A stretch of DNA of 64,000 nucleotides from Pectinophora gossypiella. Its lineage: Eukaryota; Arthropoda; Insecta; Lepidoptera; Gelechiidae. The stretch is from the NCBI RefSeq assembly GCF_024362695.1, contig NC_065406.1, positions 15,252,001 through 15,316,000 on the forward strand. The letters run 5' to 3'. Both the position numbers and the translations under genes were made by a program. This document shows positions 56,150 through 64,000 of this stretch, one piece after another (the stretch's first letter is position 1; each line of letters starts with the position of its first letter). The notes under the pieces were generated by a model. That model had not been told where the DNA came from. It ran no database searches and saw only the letters and a list, made by a program, of their open reading frames with translations.

Positions 56150-56554
56150 GTGGCTTTTTGGCGGGAAACGGGAACGGGACAGTTGCTTTCTTCATTGAAT
56201 AATCTAAATAATTAATACGAAGTGGTGTTTTGTGGTTAATGATCGCATTAAGTTGGTCGGAAGACATTCGCGAGTGTTATTATATCGGAGTATTCAATAA
56301 ACAAAGTGTATCTGCCTATTTCCGCTTCGTGCCAGGAAGCTGCTTCATAACTCGAAAGTTTATGCGGACTTTTGAGTTAATTCGTTTGGGGTTCGGAGTA
56401 GGAGTCTACTCCGAGGGTGGGGGCTTAGGTTTCATCATCATCATCTTTCATCATTTCATCAATCATCAAGAAAAAAAATACGTAAGACATGGCTGTATGG
56501 GCATAGTTCCCTTTGCCTTACCCTTCGGGGAAAACCAAAAAAAAAAAAAAAAAA
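56150..56554 (+). mobile_element. Retroposon H, second copy
   Basis: Counterpart of 21004-21408 with the 12-bp duplications at 56138-56149 and 56555-56566. Confidence 0.85.
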
Positions 56555-56766
56555 TGACTCGTTTGTCAAATTTGACAACTAGCGCTTTGACATTTACTCG
56601 CTGTACTCGCGCCGTTTTAGCGTGTTAGGCCTGCTGCGACCTCACAGTGAGAATTAAGTGATATACCAACTGAGCCACTACGGTGCATACGGTTACGTCG
56701 TACGGGTGTTAGTGACAACGTAACGAATATTAAGGTGGATGATTCAGACCATAATTCTGAGTTAAT

Positions 56767-57033
56767 CATCATCATCAGCCGTATGACGCCCACTGCTGGG
56801 CATAGGCCTCCCCCAAGGATCTCCACGACGATCGGTCCTGCGCTGCCCGCATCCAGCGGCTTCCCGCGACCTTCACCAGATCGTCGGTCCCCCTTGTAGC
56901 GGGCCTACCCACTGAGCGTCGTCCGACACGTGGTCGCCATTCTAGAACCTTTCCGCCCCAGCGGCCATCGGTTCTCCTCGCTATGTGTACTGCCCACTGC
57001 CACTTCAGCTTTGCAATGATATTATCCATTTGT
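56767..57033 (-). pseudogene. LINE R 3' end nested in MITE I, second copy
   Basis: Counterpart of 21621-21887, with duplications TTCTGAGTTAAT at 56755-56766 and 57034-57045. The predicted 95-codon translation is the same in both copies. Confidence 0.9.
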
Positions 57034-58298
57034 TTCTGAGTTAATATCAAGTGAAAATTCATGATATTTTTTATACTTTACACTTGATATTAACTTAGAA
57101 TCATGGCCTGAATCATCCCTCAAAGTTTTCGTTACGTTGTGTCACTAACACCCTGTATTTGTGTATGTAACGTGACATGTCACTTTATGTCAATCCCCAA
57201 GTTCGATTGAACCAATAACATTGGTGCTAATTCATTGATGGTGTGTACTGAAGCATACATACATACATAAACTCATGCCTAATTCCGACCGGGGTACGCA
57301 GAGACTATGGAATTCCATTTGTCTCGATCTTGACGCTCTTATCTTGCTTCCTCCACATTCATTCGTATCATCACTAATTTAAAAGCCACGATCTTATCGG
57401 TGAAGCATTCTCCATACTACTATTTAAGGGAAAAATAGGGCAGTGGTTTCCCTCTCGTCGTCCTCCCCGCAGTACTCTGTCTGACGCGAGTGGGATGGCC
57501 CCAAAGTATTATATTTCAAAGTTGTACTAACTCTCCTGTCCTCCGCCTCTGAATGCTACTGACAGTTACTGCTGCCCTCCGTCAGGTTCCAGATTACAGT
57601 CCCTGTGACTTGCCCCATTCATTAATTCGTATACACCATCTAATTTTATTTTAAGTTATGCTTGTAATTTTTTTATCCACCGAAAAGGAAAGGGAAGTAG
57701 GCGTTAGTTTATACATACATACATACATACATTAAACGAGTTAAAACACATAGAGATCCAAACAGGAAATCAAACCTACGACATTGGAAACGGGCGTCTG
57801 ACCACGAAATTTTCTAACATATTACTCATTACTACAAATACTTCATACGACTATATGCCATAATGTACCTAGGCCCTTAGCTAAAGTCCCTGATATAAAA
57901 TTGTCAGATAACATAATACGTTATTTTGAGACGACTAATTGATGGATATTAAGCGACTGTTATAATTTCCTGCAAAATAATCAAATAAGTAATACTACAC
58001 AATAAGTAATCTAATTAGTTAAGAATACGCCATTGAAGAATGACTATTCAATTTGTGTTATCACGTCGATAAGGAGAGTACATACAATATTAATATTTAT
58101 TACCAACTGAGAGCTTCAAACTCCAATCAATATTCATTTTTAGAGTTCTTTACATAAAATGAAAGTAGAAAAAAACCGCATTTTATTTTTGAACACGAAA
58201 ATTTTAAAATTCAAAAGGCATTTTAATTAAATGAAACCTATTAATTCTTATCTAGTAATACGGATAAGCAAACGCACATTAGCGTAGTGGTACGGATA

Positions 58299-58599
58299 AG
58301 CTGTGGTAGTCCAATTGGTAGAACGCTTGCCTCTCACTTTGAGGTCGCAAGTTCGAATCCAGCACAGGCCTAAACCTATGATTGTTGAATTTATTTTCAA
58401 ATACATGTTTGGATCATTATCACGTGCTCATCGGTGAAGGAAAACATCGTGAGGAAACCTACATTCCCGAGAAATTCATTTTCGGAGGTGTGTGAACTGA
58501 AAGTGAAAAAAACTGAACTGAAAAAAAGTGAACCTGTCAATTTTTTATGTTAGGTAAGCGGACCCTGTGAGAAACGGGATAACGCTAGGGAGATGATGA
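58299..58599 (+). mobile_element. SINE A upstream of the P450, second copy
   Basis: Counterpart of 23153-23453, again about 145 bp from the start codon of the P450 at 58744. Confidence 0.8.
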
Positions 58600-58743
58600 C
58601 TAATATTGTTACGGAACCCTAATGGTTCGTGTCATGGCCACTTCATTAATGATACGTAAACAATGTCAGTTAGTACTTTATTGCTCTTCGCGAGGACAAA
58701 CGTGTCAACAATTTAAACGTTGAAGTAGTACTTCTACACCATA

Positions 58744-61064
58744 ATGTTTTTCCTTTTATTATTGTTTCTGTGCTCACTTTTGGCAATATTCATATTAAAA
58801 AATAAAAACAGTGACTATTGGAAGAAAAGAAATGTAGTTCAAGTCAGTGGATTACTCTCGAAATTCTATTTTGGGAATGTATCTTTACCTGAAGTCTACA
58901 AGAAAGTGTACGATGACTATCCCGGAGAACCTTACGTTGGTATTTTCCTTGGAATGAGGCCAGCGTTGCTGATACGAGACGTAGAAAACGTACAAGCAGT
59001 AATGGCAGGAGAATTCCAAAGTTTTTATAAGCGAGGAATCACGCTAAACCCGCAAGATGTCCTAGCTGACAATGTTCTGTTCATAGACGAGTTCGGACGC
59101 TGGAAAATTCTGAGACACAAACTCTCTCCTATTTTCACGAGCTCGAAGCTAAAGAACATGTTTTATATTCTTGAAAGATGCGGTCGAGACTTCGTAGAAC
59201 GGATCAAACAGGACCCGAAAAATGTGGATAATCCTTTCGAGGCATTGTATTCGTATACTACTGCATCCATAGCCGCATCAGTATTTGGTATTGATGCTCA
59301 AGTCAAAAACACGATGGATTCTCCACTTTTGGATATGGTAAAGAAAGCTATAGCTCCAACTTTGAAGTCTAACCTCATATTTGCTATAGCTAATATATCC
59401 CCGCGTTTGTTACAAGTTTTTAACTTGAAATCTTTTGGCGATTACGAAGAGTTCTTTGTTGGTGTTGTGAGGAAAGTTATTGAAAATAGAAGAAATGAAA
59501 AACAAAGACGACACGATTTCATTGATATATGCTTGGAGCTACAAGATCAGGGGATGATGAAAGATTTTACAACGGGATATGAATTGGAACCATCTGTTGA
59601 AGTATTGGCGGCTCAAGCGTTTTTTTTCTTTGTAGCTGGTGCTGATACTTCAGCCAATACAATGCATTTCACTTTACTGGAACTGTCAAACAACCCGAAC
59701 ATTTTAAAAAAGGTCCACAATGAAATCGATGAGGTATTTGATAAGTGTGATGAGAAGTTGACGTATAGCGATGTTTATGAAAAGTTTCCATATTTAGACA
59801 AAGTAGTCAAAGAGGCTTTGAGAAAATTTCCCCCAATTGGTATGATTCAACGCAAGTGCACGAAGGATACAATACTGCCTGTTGGTGGAGTGAGAGTCGA
59901 TAAAGATTGTACCATTGTATTGCCAGTGTATGCTATACATAGAGATGAGAATTATTATCCAAATCCTGATGTATTTGATCCAGACAGATTTTCGCCCGAA
60001 AATGAAGCTGAAATACCAAACTACGCTTATTTGCCCTTTGGTGAGGGGAATCGCATCTGTTTAGGTAAATATATAATTTTTATTAGTACTATTGCAACAT
60101 ACCAATCCGTGGTGGATCGTGTGATTCATGGGCGAATCGTGGTGGACTATGCTCCATACCCCCTCCAGTTGATTGAGGGGAAGCCTTTGCCCAGCATAAT
60201 ATAAATTGAGATAGACGAGGTACAGACATCGCAAGATGAACTAAGTACCCACACCTCACCGAACTTTTTGTTAGACCAACATAATAGGTGATAACCACCC
60301 AACAGTGCGACATATTAGCACGCCCCGGACACTTCATACAATACTCCTCGTTTGACACAGACACTCATGCCCATTACGATTGAAGACTAAAGTAAGACCG
60401 AGGGGGTTGAGGTAAATCTAGCTCAGCCACTGGTGGGGTGCGGAGAGTAGGCGTTCTATACGTAGTATTATTCCTTATCCTAATTTTAGAATAAATAGTC
60501 TAATATCAATAAGGCTATTTATGCAATGTTTATGTTATTGAAACACATGGCGCTCCATGAACACAAAGAAAAACAGAGACAGTAATTAAGCGATCGGTTG
60601 ATTGCCTATAGGCAAATCATATTATAGCTATACTTAGTAATCTTGACTGTAGGTTGTTTTTGGTTATTCGTAGATAAGATAACAATTTTAATGCTTTCTC
60701 CAATACAAAAAAGGAATTACTTATCGTACCAAAAACGAGTAGGTATCAAGTGAAACGCAATAATGCCGCCTTGTGTGCGTCTTCGGTTTTTATATTCTGG
60801 TGTATTTTTATTGCATGTTTTTTCCCAATGTTATCAGTAACAAATGTGTTTTAAAATTACTCATTAATAATGATTCATGTCTTATTGTTTTTCTTTTCAG
60901 GTATGAGACTTGCGCGTTTGCAGGTGAAAGTTGGACTGGCTTGGTTACTCAGACGTTACACACTGGTCCCGCAGTCTGTGGTCCCGGAGCATTTTGAACC
61001 TAGTGTCTTCGCGTTAAGGGCCTCCAAATATCGTTATGATTTAGTTCCCAGATCAACTAATTAA
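58744..61064 (+). CDS. Cytochrome P450 monooxygenase, CYP3 clan, CYP6-like (two exons)
   Basis: Joined 58744-60064 and 60901-61064 it gives 494 residues, normal for a microsomal insect P450. Residues 2-18 are a hydrophobic N-terminal anchor, followed by a basic YWKKRN stretch, as expected for the endoplasmic reticulum. Motifs: C-helix W120xxxR124, I-helix AGADTS 298-303 (oxygen activation), K-helix E357xxR360, PDRF 413-416, and heme loop PFGEGNRICLG 431-441 with axial Cys439. The intron is phase 1 and splits Gly441, the usual site in CYP6-type genes; exon 2 adds MRLARLQVKVGL and a C-terminus ending in RSTN. The start is the first ATG of the frame, with A at -3. CYP3-clan enzymes oxidise plant toxins, insecticides and other lipophilic compounds using electrons from P450 reductase. 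The exact family (CYP6, CYP337, CYP338 or another) and the substrate cannot be set from the sequence alone. Confidence 0.93.
60065..60900 (+). other. P450 intron, 836 bp, carrying repeat tails
   Basis: Donor G|GTAAAT, acceptor TTTTTCTTTTCAG|GT. It holds a B1-like tail (about 60105-60200: GTGGTGGACTATGCTCC, TTGATTGAGGGGAAGCC), a family K piece (about 60210-60300: GACATCGCAAGATGAACTAA) and a family L tail (60377-60490). Because the B1 tail happens to be open, the exon-1 frame runs on to 60204, which would give a 486-residue intron-retaining product without the last helix. First-copy intron: 24920-25755. Confidence 0.85.
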
Positions 61065-64000
61065 CGTGCTTAGGGAAAATGGACAGGATGACGACCCGGT
61101 GGTGTAATGGTTAACACGCTCGCTAGTTTGACAAGCGCTGCGGGTTCAAGTTCAAGTCAGATTTTTAAAATTTTTAAGTTATAGTTTTAGATAAATGCAA
61201 TAAAAAATGTAAAACACAGTTGTGTACTATATGATTAGCTAATAACTAGTAACCCGCTATGTGCGAGGATCTTTTTTAATAAGATTGGCTATATAAGCCA
61301 CATTGAAGCAGTCGCCGTAGCAGAAATCGGCTGGATCACATCATAATCATCAACTTGTAACATATTAAACAAATTAAATCACAATGAAATACATGAAAAA
61401 GAAAAATAAAGAAAATTTAAAGTAATACAAATAAAAACAAACAAATAAAAGAAAGGATGCAGGTCGTGTCGTATCAGGAAATGAAGGATTTGGTGGAAAA
61501 AAAAGGAATGACGATTACTCCTACGATAAGCGCGCAGCTCTTAAATGATGAGAGAGAATGTAATACAAAAGATATAAATTCTGTTTTGGGTATTAATAAA
61601 AAATACTGTAAGTACACATAAAATAATAAATTAGCTGGTACTATGTAAATAAAAAGGACACAGTGTAAAGGAAACTATTGCAGGTGCAGTGTGCCATCAT
61701 TTTTATTTAATGCCTACTGTTTCTGAATAATTATTTATTATTTTCCTGTTACTCGTAATGGCAGGTAAATGAATGAGTTCAAATAAACGATCAAATTAAA
61801 TGATTCGCGGATATACTTAATTCTAATTTACTTTGACGGGTCTAGTACAAAATTAGTTCCGCCCAACTGATAGCTCTACTTTTACTCAGGGCTGTCAAAC
61901 TAAATCAAGATTAATTTTCGTGTGATTTATTGAGACTGTACGTATATTGAAACTAATAGTAAGATAATTTTAAAAATACTTATTAAATAGTTTTATAAAT
62001 ATAATATTATGTTTACGTTACTCTGCAGAAAATAGTGTGTTAGTGCCATCGTAACGAAAACTTTGAGGGATGATTCAGATCATGATTACGAGTTGATATC
62101 AAGTGGAATATTCCATCGCAAAAGTATAAAATTATATAAAAAAAAATCACTTGATATTAACTCAGAATCATGGTTTGAATCATCCCCCTCAGTATTCGTT
62201 ACAATGTCACTAACACCTTATAATATATTATAATGAACGAAAGTTGTAGTTATTTCGATAGGAACTAATACATACATAACCTCACGCTTATTTCCCACCG
62301 GGGTGAGCAGAGATTATGGAATTCCATTTGCTTCGATCCTGACACACTTATCTTGCTTCTTCCACATCAATTGGTCCTTGTTCCACATTTATCAATCGTA
62401 CTGAAGCTTTTCTAATGACATCTCCAATTTGGTAATGTACGTCTTTCGACAACTAATTAATAAATAAGTAAATAATTGTAAAGATTCTATTTTCTATCCC
62501 TTGCAAATTATCACGTTTTGGAATACAAATGGACGCTAAGTCGCTCGTCCCAGCTTGGCAACAGCTAGTGGGATCAAGTCGCGACCGAGCGATTTCAATT
62601 TAATTCCCATTTCAAAGGACGGAGTCATCTTATTTTTAATATAGATATATATATTAAATAAAGCCGATAATGAGATATACAAGGGATATATTATGTGGCT
62701 TAACACGGTTTGCAATTGAGGAAACCGGAGTCTACATAACCCGTTTTATTACAGCGATTCCTCGTTAAGGAGACGACTTACGATATTCAAATCGTCATAT
62801 AATACTTAAGGGTTACGCTTTCAATTTCCCACGTGCAAATGGTATTGAACAAACCCATTCTGCGATCGTACTGCAATAGAGATTTCAATTCCAATTGCGA
62901 TTTTCTATTCCCACACGCGGCCATTCAGCGAAGAAATTCATACGGTTGGCACCACTCCAATATTTCTTGTTATATTTTGCTTTTCATCATTAGAAAGGGA
63001 AAGAAGAGGCTTTGGCTTGAGGCATCTTTATTATGTACTGGTAGGTGTTAGTAACATAAAATAAGCTCATAACTATATCCCAACAGGCTATTTGACTGGG
63101 TCGAAGATAAATTATAAAGTGCTTAGATCTACAAATAGAAGCCAGTCTATGATGATCAAAAATCAATCTCATTTTTCTTTTTGACTTATTTTCGAATTTT
63201 AATTATGAATTAAGTAACAATGATTACGATTTTTGACTGCTTTCACTGATGACGTCACAGGCCAGTATTTCCATACAAATTCCGTAGAAAATTGTCGATT
63301 TTACGATTCGTAAATAGTATCTCATTTGACTAAGTTGTCAAATAGCCTTTTGGCTTAATCAGAGGTACGTCCATCACAAGATGAACTAATTAGCTCTTAG
63401 TGAATAGTGTCTTATATAAAGTTTTATCATGTAAGGAAATAAGAATGAAAAATTCTATCGAATTATCTCATGTATAGCTGAGTGAGTGATAGGTGAGTTG
63501 AGATGATTGTGTGAGAAGTAAACGAGTAACATGAGTAGTACAGAAGGTATAGAGTGTAGAAGGGATGCATAGACAAATGATAGGTTGAGTGAAGGAGTGA
63601 GAGAGGGATAGAAGGAGTGAGAAGGGAAGGAGAGACGATGGTTGTGTAAATTGTTGTACTGGGAGAATAAATTTTTATTAATTATATAGAAGTCTTCTTC
63701 TATCGTGTGGGTTGTGAGGTGGAGTACCAACCTCATCAACCCTGGTGTCAGGGTTACTATTGAGCCGCCAAAAGCCCCTGACATGGCTCATGTAACGACT
63801 ACTTACTTACATCAGTAAGTAGTAACCGGGACAAACGGCTTAACGTGCCTTCCAAAGCACGAATCATCTTACTTTCGGACAATCAGGTGATCAGCTTGTA
63901 ATGTCCTAACCAAACTAGGGACCACAGAGTAATTTTCGTGATGTACACTGGGAATCGAACCTGGGACCTCCGGATCGTGAGCCCAACGCTCAACCACTAG

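Larger units (their letters stand above)
35871..64000. repeat. Large direct repeat, second copy, cut by the window edge
   Basis: This is the counterpart of first-copy 737-28855. It starts immediately after the N gap, and its first bases match the first copy just past the 80-bp inverted repeat arm at 652-731. Stretches that carry no recognised element in the first copy also carry none here: 35875-36582, 40008-40707, 42027-43221, 43256-44402, 44709-45412, 46157-46920, 47031-47379, 48522-48884, 50367-51011, 51047-51784, 53620-54076, 54846-55675, 57747-58298, 61205-62035 and 62456-63692. Confidence 0.95.

Overview
The window is eukaryotic and most likely from a moth or butterfly. It is AT-rich and intron-bearing, with almost no coding capacity. 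It is packed with short retroposons of lepidopteran type: tRNA-headed SINEs, severely 5'-truncated non-LTR (LINE) 3' ends and palindromic MITEs. The only convincing protein gene is a CYP3-clan, CYP6-like cytochrome P450. Its single phase-1 intron falls right after the heme-binding Cys-Leu-Gly, as is usual in insect CYP6-type genes. No prokaryotic features, CRISPR arrays, true rRNA genes or convincing intact tRNA genes were seen.

Layout. Positions 1-35769 form one contig. Positions 35770-35869 are exactly 100 N. Positions 35870-64000 are a second contig that repeats 737-28855 in the same order and orientation. To convert first-copy to second-copy positions add about 35134 at 741, 35131 around 1800-2380, 35127 from 3170 to 7380, 35148 from 8580 to 11770, 35146 from 11890 to 24470 and 35145 from 24480 onward. 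The second copy breaks off at the window edge, inside the SINE that starts at 63693. First-copy positions 28868-35769 therefore have no counterpart here. The 100-N gap, the near identity and the indel-type differences make a retained redundant contig or haplotig more likely than a real tandem duplication, but the sequence alone cannot decide.

Gene content. The P450 is intact in the second copy (58744-60064 joined to 60901-61064, 494 aa). In the first copy (23598-25919) one extra T in a T-run just before the I-helix shifts the frame. A SINE lies directly upstream of the gene, a mosaic of repeat tails fills part of its intron, and a tRNA-Val-like fragment sits in its 3' flank.

Repeat families (local names). 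SINE A is tRNA-headed and ends in an ACGGGATAACGCTAGG-type tail. SINE B is tRNA-headed with two alternative tails, B1 and B2. SINE C has a tRNA-plus-5S-rRNA composite head and a (TGA)n tail. LINE fragments are D (poly(A) end), E (GWFGHVERM coding end, ATGT tail), F (GHLIRHDEF coding end), R (AYAQQWASYG coding end) and Q. H is a 405-bp poly(A) retroposon. MITEs are G, I and J, and K and L are short dispersed tails. Several insertions are bounded by perfect 9-13 bp target-site duplications, and four are nested inside older elements. A 17-bp minisatellite lies at 28938-29215. No undescribed defence or metabolic system was found. The points most worth following up are the assembly structure, the modular SINEs that share a core and tail with LINE R, and retroposon H.
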